A program made the position numbers and the translations under genes. A DNA stretch of 35,685 nucleotides from Tritrichomonas foetus (lineage: Eukaryota > Parabasalia > Tritrichomonadida > Tritrichomonadidae), in contig MLAK01000656.1 of assembly GCA_001839685.1 (NCBI GenBank), positions 1 to 35,685 on the forward strand, read 5' to 3'. The notes below the pieces were generated by a model, which had not been told where the DNA came from, did no database searches, and worked only from the letters and a program-made list of their open reading frames with translations. Below are positions 27,369 to 35,685 of the stretch, piece after piece. The stretch's first letter is position 1. Each line of letters opens with the position of its first letter.

Positions 27369-30176
27369 TTAGCGATTCTCAGTATCTATTCCTATAAAAT
27401 GAGAATAAAGCCTGAAAATTCTCTGCCTACTTTGTCCATTGGTATCCACAAACATCATACTATCTTTATTGGAATCTTTATCAATTACACCAAACATTGC
27501 AAGTGAATCATCTTCTCTTCTATATTTCAATGTGATTGCACTATAATCCTGTGTATAAACACCCAAAATTGGTTTTCCACGATCTTTTCTTAAATCAACA
27601 GCGCAAACATATTTATTGTGGAATCCACACACCAAATAATCATTGCATCCAGTTAAACTTATAGCAGAAATTCGAGGAGTTGTAATAGTTGATACTTGCG
27701 CTCGATCTCTAATATCCCATATTCGAACAGTTTCATCATCTCCTCGAGAAACGAAAATATTTTCAGATAAAGGCTGAACACCTAAAACTTGCCCACAGTG
27801 ACCAACAAAGGCTCTTTCTTCATTACCATGAGGCGATAAAAGACGGATTGTTGTTGATTTAGAAACTGCACATAATAATTTTGAGCTATTTTGAACTGTA
27901 GAAATTGCTCGAAATCCATCATAGTTTGTATTTATTATATTCACATTACCATCATTTTCATTGATATAAAAAAGTTTCTTGGGAAGATCTGGAAATCCAA
28001 CAATTAAGCCGCCATTAAACAGATTTAAAACACCATCACCAAACTCATCGTCAATTTTTGAAATTGTTTGTGGGATATTTTGTGTTAATGATAATTTTAT
28101 AATTTTTCCTTTAGATAGCATCCATGCATTATTATGATCAAGAGCCAAAGAATCAATAATAGTCTTAGATTCAATCGGGAAATGAAGTAAATGACTGCCA
28201 TTACTTGATGAAACATTTTCACGATATTTCATTAAATATAGCATTCGTTGAGTAGCGCCAATTGACAATGATGTATAAGCAGCATATTCATCTGTTAAAG
28301 CATGCGCTTCAAAATAACTTAATTTTTCTTCTTTATAAGCTTCTCGTGATTGGAAAATTGATGTTGGTAAAAACTGATCAAATCTGTCACTAGCAAAGTT
28401 TGTCAAACTATGGCCAATAGATGCATCTTGATAACCACCAAACTGTTGTTGCATTTGACCAAAGGAAATCGACATGGATAATTCTAAATTTGATGACGAA
28501 TCGGGGAAAATGCTGCTTGATTCATGTGATGGAAATCTAAATCGAATATATTTAGTCATAGGTTCAATTCTGTCTGGTAAAATTGAGCCGTATTTCGCTA
28601 AATGCTGAAGGCAACTATTGTCATAGTTTTCAATTTGTTTTTGTAATTTTGGATCAGATTCATCAGTTCGACGGATTTCGTTTAAAGCTGCGGAAATTGG
28701 TATGTATTCTTGTTCTTGAGTTTGTTCTTTTGATCGATTCCACATACCTAATTGTTTTGGTGAATTTGGCATTGATGATGTTGGCTGGCCATTTGAGAAA
28801 TTTTGGAGACTGCTATTTTTCGATCCATTTATAAGAATTGGAGACGCTGGGAACTTTGGTGGTTGTATTGGTGATTTTTGTGGTGGTAAAGGGTTCATTA
28901 TTTGAACACTTCCTGGTGATGTTGGGAATTTTGGTGAATTTGGATATATTTTACTGAATTTATCAGGTGTAGCAATTCTTGTTGGTTCTTGTGCTTGATT
29001 AGCTTGTGTCATTGGTGGTTGTGATTGTTGCATTTTTGGTGAAATTGGTTGTTGAATTTTAGGAGAATTTTGCTGCTGATATAAATTTCCTACAACAATT
29101 GGTGCATTGGTTATTGGAGAGTTTTGGAAAACAGGAGATCGTTGATTAAATTGCATTGGTGGATTCGTCACAAATTTAGTTGTAGAACTACTCATATTAT
29201 TAATATTGCTCATGCTATTAATACTATTCATATTATTAACATTATTTAATGAATTAATATCACTAATAATACTAACATTATTTATATTGTGATTATTACT
29301 AAGAGCATGATTTGCATTATTCGCATTTTTAAGACTATTTGTCATATTCAAGTTCGGATTTTTTATATTTGAGTTTTTATCGACTTGAATTGGCGTCATT
29401 GGTGGAAAAACAACAGTTCCTTGATTTACATCAAGTGTGACTGATTGTTTCATCTGCTGCATTGTTGGAATTGGTGTTGATGGAATTTGTGAAATGTGAT
29501 TTGGCTGAAATTGATGAATTTGTTGTTGTGAAATTTGTTGTTGTGAAATTTGTTGTTGTTGAATTTGTTGTTGTTGAATTTGTTGTTGTTGAATTTGTTG
29601 TTGTGAAATTTGTTGTTGTGAAATTTGTTGTTGTTGAATTTGTTGTTGTTGAATTTGTTGTTGTTGAATTTGAGGAATTTGTGATTGAATTTGTGGTTGG
29701 ATTTGTTGCTGTGCAATTTGAAGTTGCATATTTTGCATTTGTGGAAATTGTGAAGCTTGAAATGTTTGAATTTGTTGAGCACGAATATTATTGGCATTTT
29801 CTGTCAGAATTGGCGTATTTGCACTGTTATTATTTGGAGTGTTCTGACTGTTTCCAATATCCTGATGATTTGTTGTGACTTGATTGTTTTGATTATTTGT
29901 ATTGTTTGAATTAGCTTGTGAATTTGGAGCGTTTCCAGCAAACTGTGGAAGATACGTGTGTTTGTTATTGTTGAACCATAATCGAACAGCGCGGTGTGTC
30001 CAGTGAGGTGAAAACATGCAGAGAAATCGCGAGACATCTTTGGCGATTTTATTTCGATTTTGCGATCGTTCCGGTAACGAGAAATACTGCTGAAGACCTT
30101 GAACAAGGATTTTCTGTTCTTGGGGAGTCGCGTAATAACGGGCAGCTGATCCAAAGTCGTCGTCTCGCGGCTTCAT
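27369..30176 (-). CDS. Homeodomain-like, Gln/Asn-rich, WD40 beta-propeller protein
   Basis: 935 residues. Residues about 15-75 form a three-helix DNA-binding-like region ending in HRAVRLWFNNNKHTY, which resembles the recognition helix of homeodomains (WF-N core). Residues about 80-450 are disordered and rich in Asn, Gln, Pro and Ser, with ten IQQQQ/ISQQQ units at about 169-219 and NNVNNMNSINSMSN-type runs. Residues about 500-930 look like a beta-propeller, with a clear WD repeat (GHCGQVLGVQPL; SRGDDETVRIWDIRDR) at about 779-820 and weaker blades around it. The combination suggests a nuclear protein linking DNA to partners docked on the propeller, perhaps a transcriptional regulator; this is inferred. 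The start is the only plausible upstream ATG. The gene is divergent from Vps26, 961 bp away. The stop is TAA. Confidence 0.85.
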   Translation of the reverse strand: MKPRDDDFGSAARYYATPQEQKILVQGLQQYFSLPERSQNRNKIAKDVSRFLCMFSPHWTHRAVRLWFNNNKHTYLPQFAGNAPNSQANSNNTNNQNNQVTTNHQDIGNSQNTPNNNSANTPILTENANNIRAQQIQTFQASQFPQMQNMQLQIAQQQIQPQIQSQIPQIQQQQIQQQQIQQQQISQQQISQQQIQQQQIQQQQIQQQQISQQQISQQQIHQFQPNHISQIPSTPIPTMQQMKQSVTLDVNQGTVVFPPMTPIQVDKNSNIKNPNLNMTNSLKNANNANHALSNNHNINNVSIISDINSLNNVNNMNSINSMSNINNMSSSTTKFVTNPPMQFNQRSPVFQNSPITNAPIVVGNLYQQQNSPKIQQPISPKMQQSQPPMTQANQAQEPTRIATPDKFSKIYPNSPKFPTSPGSVQIMNPLPPQKSPIQPPKFPASPILINGSKNSSLQNFSNGQPTSSMPNSPKQLGMWNRSKEQTQEQEYIPISAALNEIRRTDESDPKLQKQIENYDNSCLQHLAKYGSILPDRIEPMTKYIRFRFPSHESSSIFPDSSSNLELSMSISFGQMQQQFGGYQDASIGHSLTNFASDRFDQFLPTSIFQSREAYKEEKLSYFEAHALTDEYAAYTSLSIGATQRMLYLMKYRENVSSSNGSHLLHFPIESKTIIDSLALDHNNAWMLSKGKIIKLSLTQNIPQTISKIDDEFGDGVLNLFNGGLIVGFPDLPKKLFYINENDGNVNIINTNYDGFRAISTVQNSSKLLCAVSKSTTIRLLSPHGNEERAFVGHCGQVLGVQPLSENIFVSRGDDETVRIWDIRDRAQVSTITTPRISAISLTGCNDYLVCGFHNKYVCAVDLRKDRGKPILGVYTQDYSAITLKYRREDDSLAMFGVIDKDSNKDSMMFVDTNGQSRQRIFRLYSHFIGIDTENR
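29521..29670. repeat. PolyQ-coding minisatellite: ten 15-bp units in an exact 75-bp duplication
   Basis: Ten 15-bp units are present, of two types (minus strand: IQQQQ and ISQQQ). The order is two S-type then three Q-type on the plus strand, repeated exactly, so 29521-29595 equals 29596-29670 base for base. It lies inside the homeodomain-like/WD40 gene and keeps its frame. Confidence 0.95.
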
Positions 30177-31137
30177 TCGCGCTTGTTTAAACTATTATTG
30201 AATTTGTATTGAAATATTTATTAGATCTTAATGAATAATTTGATAAATATCAATATTGATTACTTTATGTAAAATACTTTCTAGCTTTTTGAATTGGAAA
30301 GGTTAATATTTGAGATTATTAAAATTTTGGAGATTTTAGAAAATGAAATATTCAATTAAATTCTATCAGCAAGATTTTGCGGCCCACAATTCCCACCACT
30401 TTTCGATATATAAATTCAATTGATTTTTTCTATCAATATGCGAAATGTGATGTGATATTCCCGCAAATGATCCATAATTCTGACCATCATTCATTCCATT
30501 TTGTCAAAAAACGCATTTCTGTTGTTAAATTAATCTTAAGAAGGCATTTTTTTTACAAAGGGGAGTTTAGAAGAAGTTCAGATAATAATATTAAATGCTT
30601 GAAGACATCATTTTTGTGAATAATTAATGTCTTTCTAAGATGTCATATAATTAATTTTTCCGTTAAATAGAGTAAAACAGTTATATTTCTATTAGTTATT
30701 AATCTTTATCAACTAATTCGAAAATTAAGTCTGAAATTATATATCTTAAAGTCGATAAAGTAGGATTGATAGTAATTATAATATGATTTGCATAAAAATG
30801 AAACAAAATAACTAAAAATTCTCAGCCTGAGATTAATGGCGAATAAGAAATCTCTGAAGGTATAAAATCTTATAACTTATTTCAATTAAGTACTCCTCAT
30901 AGAGCATAAAAAATAATGAAGAAAAAAAAAAAGGAGCACTGATCAATCAATATAAACCAATATCTGAGTATGAAGCGATATTGACCAAATATGTTGTGAA
31001 ATAATTGTTTTTATCCAATTTTGTCAATGATGATGTAGTTGTATATATTTGAATATGATTGAACTTCAAGGTCAATTACAAGGTAAATATTTTGAATACT
31101 TTGATATTACTTGATACTAAATCACCACTCATCCAAA
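30177..31137. other. Divergent intergenic region
   Basis: It separates the starts of the homeodomain-like/WD40 gene and Vps26. It is AT-rich with no supported ORF; an 80-codon frame at 30377-30619 starts at a non-ATG codon and looks random. An initiator-like tract, TCACCACTCATCC, at 31122-31134 lies just before the Vps26 ATG. Confidence 0.55.
31122..31134 (+). promoter_or_regulatory. Initiator-like tract of the Vps26 gene
   Basis: TCACCACTCATCC resembles the extended trichomonad initiator (TCA-Py, then pyrimidines, then TCAT). A start at A31124 leaves a 14-base leader before the ATG at 31138. It supports ATG 31138 over the TTG at 31111. Confidence 0.4.
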
Positions 31138-32013
31138 ATGGAGGAATCGAAGAAATTAGAAGTCAAGATCAGCGTTGACGCATACAAAAAGAATGTTCCT
31201 CACAAACATCCTGGAATGCCACGAACCACGCCTGTTTTTGTTCATGGTGATGTCATCAAAGGCAAACTGAACATCAAATTACTCGATCAAACAACTCCGA
31301 TTACTCACAAAGGGATTCAAGTTTCAATAATTGGTCGATTCGAAGGCGGAAAAGTGCCAAATTATTTGGATCCTTTTTTCGTCAAGAATCTTCAACTTCT
31401 GCCAGCCTCGAAGCTTTCACAGTCTCTCGAAAACATATCATTCAATTTTGACAGAGTTTCTTTCCCGCTTCCGTCGTATTATGGAACCGGCGTAAATGTC
31501 GCTTATTATGTCGAATGTAAAGTCGATTTGAGTCCATTTCCAAATGTCACTCGTAAACCATTCTATTTCGTAAAACTGTCAGCTCATCATGAAGATACGC
31601 CGCTTCATAAAGGCATCGGAATAACAAACGTTCTCCATATGGATGTGATTTTGAAATCAACGACAGTAGATCCACGTGTTGGTTTTATTGGTTATCTTTA
31701 TTTTGCTTTATTCAAAATTCGAATGGTCTCTGTTTCGTTTGAAGTTGTTCGAGTTGAGTCCAACATTTTGGGAGGATATCTCGAAAAAACAGACGAAAAG
31801 CTTCAATCTTTTGAGATCATGGATGGAGCACCGGTGAAAGGAACAGCAATACCAATTCGTATGTTCACAGGAGGAATGAATATTTGGCCAAATCCAAAAG
31901 ATTCCAAATTTTCAGTTGAATACTTTCTCCGTGTTCATGCTGTTGATGAGACAGGTAGTCTTTACGTGAAGAATATTCCAATTAATTTTGTGTTTTGTGA
32001 TAATTCAAAATAA
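31138..32013 (+). CDS. VPS26: Vacuolar protein sorting protein 26 (retromer subunit)
   Basis: 291 residues from the first ATG at 31138; the open frame reaches back to TTG at 31111. Vps26 is the arrestin-fold subunit of retromer. It binds Vps35 and cargo or sorting nexins on endosomes for retrieval to the Golgi or surface. The two arrestin-like beta-sandwich lobes are visible. The N-lobe has HKGIQVSIIGRFE (57-69) and ENISFNFDRVSFPLPSYYG (98-116). The C-lobe has the family signature EIMDGAPVKGTAIPIRMF (226-243) and KFSVEYFLRV (257-266). The N-terminus is shorter than in animal Vps26 and the disordered C-terminal tail of animal paralogues is missing. Divergent members of the Vps26/DSCR3 group are possible, but the EIMDGAPV block favours Vps26. 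The stop TAA overlaps TAAA. Confidence 0.92.
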   Translation: MEESKKLEVKISVDAYKKNVPHKHPGMPRTTPVFVHGDVIKGKLNIKLLDQTTPITHKGIQVSIIGRFEGGKVPNYLDPFFVKNLQLLPASKLSQSLENISFNFDRVSFPLPSYYGTGVNVAYYVECKVDLSPFPNVTRKPFYFVKLSAHHEDTPLHKGIGITNVLHMDVILKSTTVDPRVGFIGYLYFALFKIRMVSVSFEVVRVESNILGGYLEKTDEKLQSFEIMDGAPVKGTAIPIRMFTGGMNIWPNPKDSKFSVEYFLRVHAVDETGSLYVKNIPINFVFCDNSK

Positions 32014-35000
32014 ATCATTTTTTTATTTTTCTATTTTGGCACAGATTGATTTGTGATCGAAGTGGAAACAATTATTTATTAGTAAATTGAATTTTGTGTT
32101 TGAATCTTGGAGTGATTATTTTTGGTTGTTTGAGTTTAGATTATGTAAATGATTGCTATGTAAAAATGTCTTTTTATCTTGATTCTTATATTGTCACGTA
32201 AAGGATGATTGTGAAGCAAATTTTGGCATATCAATGATCAAAAAAACTACTTCTTGTCAAGAGAAATCAAAATTGATAATATAAAATGCACAATTCAAAT
32301 GTAGAGCAATTAATTGTTGTCTAAAATCGTCACATCTTCAGCAAATAAGAAAGTTATAGATCATCTAAATCATGAAGCCAATGAAATGAACAATTATTAT
32401 TTCGTGTTTTGTTATGGAATATGGTTTCCTGTTGCCTGTGGCTCATAATTATTATTCTGTTTTTTTCCGTTGTTAAACTGGAATCATTTCCGAGTTCTTT
32501 ATCCAATTCAAAAATAAAAAAAAGGTGAATGATCAAGTTGTTTGATAGCAAAGCTTCTAATAGTAGTTTTGTATAATATGTTCCATGATAAAGAGCGTGG
32601 AACTCTTGTTGATGTAAACATTTCATTGGGAAAAATACAACTTCACAATGAAGCATTTGTAATTTGGAATGTCGTCAGTGAAATGGACATCTATCAATCT
32701 TGGAGTTTCAAAAATCGGAATTATTGATGAAAAAGTAATCAAAAGGGGTAAATCGTAATCAAGAGTGAAAAAAAGTAATCTAGAATTAAAAATAGAAATC
32801 AAGCATGTCATAGAGTCCTAAATAGAGAAAATTCTTAATAAATAGAGATAAAAATGAAATTGTAGTTTCGGTACTTCTTATATTGAATAAACAATTATTA
32901 AGGGTATTTGAATGATAATTAACACTCAACTGCAATAACACATACAGAATGAACAGGAAGCAATTTTGTGATAAATATTGCCCGATATTGTTTCTGCTTT
33001 CTTGATTTTGGAGAATTGAAAAAAGTGATATCTTTGTTTCCAAAAAATGATAAGCTTTAAATTAGAAAAAAGTTATTAAACTTAAATGAATAATGAATTA
33101 TATTAGATTATTCAATTGTAGTTCATGTTTCTTTTTTCTTCATCTTTTGTGATTAAAAAGGGCACTATCTCAGTTCATCATTTTAGGTACTTTTTCATTC
33201 ATTAGATTATTTGCAAGTAATTCCCAAGGTTGAATAAAAACTGACCAGTTTCAATGTGAAGTTAATTCGAAATTGACCTTGGTAAATTATCGATGACCTG
33301 TTTATTTTGAAACGTCCATATTCACAAAATGTAGATAATTAATGCCTTTTTTTTTCTTGAATAAACATTTTTTGGGTAATTTAAGAAATCAAAAACATTA
33401 TATAAAACTTACTCTTCAATAATGTTTAAAATGGAGGATTTTTGTAGATTTGGGAGTGAAATAAGATGAGCTACATTCTTAGAAAGAATGAGTGTAACTA
33501 TGTTACTACTCTCTTCATTTATTTTGAATTATTCAGCTTATTATCCAGATATCAAGATAATGAATAATAGCCGAAAATTAAGAATCTACTCTTCAATTTG
33601 ATGAATTATTTTCTGCGACATTTAATGAATAAAAACGCAAGCAATCATTATTTTTTGTGAATTAATTTAGTTTTGGAATATTACAAAAGGAAAAAAAATG
33701 ATGAAATTTCTGCGATATATCATTTTCAAAAATATTTTCACTCCCTCATGTGATTAAGGGAAATAGATTTAAATTTACCGTTTTATTGGAAAATATGATG
33801 GGATCACATTCGATTCTATTATCAACATGTAATTCATGTTTCACGATCATGATTATGCTATTTCTGAATTTATACAGTAATTAATTTCTGAAGTTGATAT
33901 TCAAAAGTATATCAAAGAATTAGATTCAAAGGAAAATAGTTGCCACATTGTCAAGAATTTTCTTTTCAATTTTTACAAAACCTTTCAAATTAATTTTTCA
34001 TTTTACAACCAATATTCATGATAATGATATTAATTTAAGAGTTATGATTATGTTTACGAATATGATGCATAATAGTTCAGCAATTAATCTAAGAATTGCA
34101 ATCCTGATTTCTGAAATATATCGATGAAGAATATTCTTTCTGTTGATATTTGTCACGAAAAATAGTCAGAAAACGTGTATTTTCGAACCCTTGGCGCAAT
34201 TTTATTATTTAAATAGACTTAGCACCATTTGAAATCAAAAACAATAAATCCTCAAAAATAATGAAATAAAATCCCAGAAAAAAAGTAAAAGTTCTTATAA
34301 CATGAAAGTAATACTCAGATCATATTTTTATTTAGATTTCGGTTAATCAAAGATTGTTTGTTTGACTTTTTATTTTCTAATTTCTTGAACGTTCAGCTTC
34401 AGACGAATTAAATTACTTCAACTCGTTTATTTATAGTTTTTTAGAAAAAAATATTGCAGCTTTCTAATTTTAATAAATATATATATTGTCAATAATTGAT
34501 CTGACCAAAAAAATCCCATATTTCTGGATTCTTTTATTTTCTATTAATTAACCAATAAATTAATATCATAAAATTCATTGGATATGTATTACTGATCATG
34601 GTACCATATCACATCAAATATAGTGTATCGTCATATTTGTCATATTTTCTAGATTATAATCGGAATATTTACTAGATATTGTTTCAAGGAAATTTCCCTA
34701 TTTCAAATAATATTCCATGCCAAATAATATATATATTTATATGTCGGTTTTATTTCTCTTCAAACAACTATTCATGCAATTCTTTCAAAAAACTCAATTT
34801 ACGGATGAACAAATAATGACAATAAATGAAATATTTTATGATAAAGACAGTTTTGTTTTTACTTTTTTCAAAGGGAATATTTTATATGTCACTCAATTTT
34901 TCACTTGGCAAAGCTAGAATTGATTTAATAATAAAAGAATTTTTTCAATAAAAACGTTTTGTGAAAATTTGAATAAATTCATTTAATTGTTAATATGAAA

Positions 35001-35685
35001 ATATCTTTCCCCACTACTTGAATTATATTTATATTTTGCTTTATGTTATCATGTGCATATAATTCTAATATTATTAATAGATAAATAATCTAAGTATTGA
35101 AAGGAAGCTCCGAACATTTCATTTTAAGTTCGATTCGAGAATAATATAATAAAAGAAGGAGATTTTTTCATTCTAAAAAATGTCATTAAGATTTTCGGAG
35201 TATCTTGTTGAATATTCAATTAAAATTAACTATATTTGATATTTAAATATACATGTATATATGTGTATAAAATAATAATTGTAAATCAAGAGAAACTTAA
35301 AAATAGCTAGAAATTGGAGATTTTTGACTTTATAAAAATTTGATTAATCTTTTCTGAGTACATAAGATATTAAATTCAAAGGGTTTCTTGCAAACATCTG
35401 TCAATTGCTTTTGAATTTGAATCCTTTTGTTAATAATGTCGTCGAACAATTTTTATTGCTAATGTAAGAAATCAGTAAGATGATTACAAAATGATTTTAT
35501 TATTTTTTCTTAGAACAAAATGAAATGAATATTTCAAATTATTCTTGAATTTTTTAAATAATCTTGTAGCTTTTGAGTATATCCAGATGTATACAAACCA
35601 AATAGTCTTAACGTACGAAATCACTAAAATGATCCTTATCATCAGTATTACTTAATACCATCAGTCAAAAATCAAAACCCAAATA
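32014..35685. other. 3.7-kb terminal region without a convincing gene
   Basis: AT-rich throughout. Three overlapping minus-strand frames at 32354-33043 and a plus-strand frame at 32542-32727 are short, and the two strands contradict each other. A 66-codon frame at 34717-34917 is Phe/Ile-rich. Some of these could be remnants of a decayed gene, but nothing recognisable is seen. Small palindromes occur (AAACTGACCAGTTT at 33238-33251; ATGGTACCAT near 34600). No tRNA or snRNA was recognised. Confidence 0.5.

Noticed and set aside
29450..29878. Repetitive NNNKF and EFVVV ORFs on both strands
   Set aside because: Shadow translations of the 15-bp polyQ repeat; not independent genes and not a CRISPR array (no unique spacers).
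32354..33043. Three overlapping minus-strand ORFs and an opposing plus-strand ORF (32542-32727)
   Set aside because: Some segments look protein-like (plus strand DKERGTLVDVNISLG; minus strand PRLIDVHFTDDIPNY), but both strands do so at once and no family or consistent order is recognisable.
34717..34917. 66-codon plus-strand ORF
   Set aside because: Phe/Ile/Gln-rich, isolated, no initiator-like motif at the right spacing, and no recognisable feature.

Overview
The window reads as nuclear DNA of a parabasalid flagellate, most likely a Tritrichomonas-type trichomonad. This is inferred from several features together. The DNA is very AT-rich. Genes of up to 8.4 kb are open without introns. No Trichomonas-type intron consensus is visible. 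Initiator-like TCA-pyrimidine-T motifs lie 6-15 bases before several start codons, implying very short 5' leaders. Several stop codons overlap TAAA, the trichomonad polyadenylation signal. There are no operons, ribosome binding sites, CRISPR arrays or insertion sequences. No tRNA or rRNA gene was recognised by eye.

Layout. Positions 1-846 hold a small possible inverted-repeat element (48-522) and hairpins. Positions 847-9269 hold a giant BEACH-domain (LYST/NBEA-type) gene, split by two apparent one-base frame breaks, both in T runs. A CAA repeat and a 35-base poly-A run follow it. Positions 10043-14626 hold three minus-strand genes: an Asn/Gln/Pro/Met-rich possible transcription cofactor, a secreted or anchored coiled-coil protein, and a small unknown helical protein. 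After 2.3 kb without genes comes a CHD-type chromatin remodeller (16892-21268) that carries FYRN and FYRC domains near its C-terminus. A decayed minus-strand gene lies at about 21592-22940. Then come a small type I membrane protein (23417-23920), an acidic coiled-coil protein on the minus strand (24567-26150), and a divergently placed NAA50-type N-acetyltransferase (26436-26915). Positions 27369-30176 (minus) encode a homeodomain-like, polyglutamine, beta-propeller protein. Positions 31138-32013 encode the retromer subunit Vps26. The last 3.7 kb show no convincing gene.

Functionally the genes are a mixed eukaryotic set. Chromatin and transcription are represented by the CHD-FYR protein, the homeodomain-WD40 protein and perhaps the N/Q-rich protein. 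Membrane traffic is represented by the BEACH protein, Vps26 and the membrane protein, and protein N-terminal acetylation by NAA50. Nothing ties them into one pathway. The most distinctive items are the CHD-FYRN-FYRC fusion, the homeodomain-like/WD40 fusion with an exact 75-bp duplication in its polyQ tract, and the twice-interrupted BEACH gene. Several open frames begin upstream at non-ATG codons. For these the first ATG is given as the start, which moves the starts of the membrane protein, NAA50 and Vps26.
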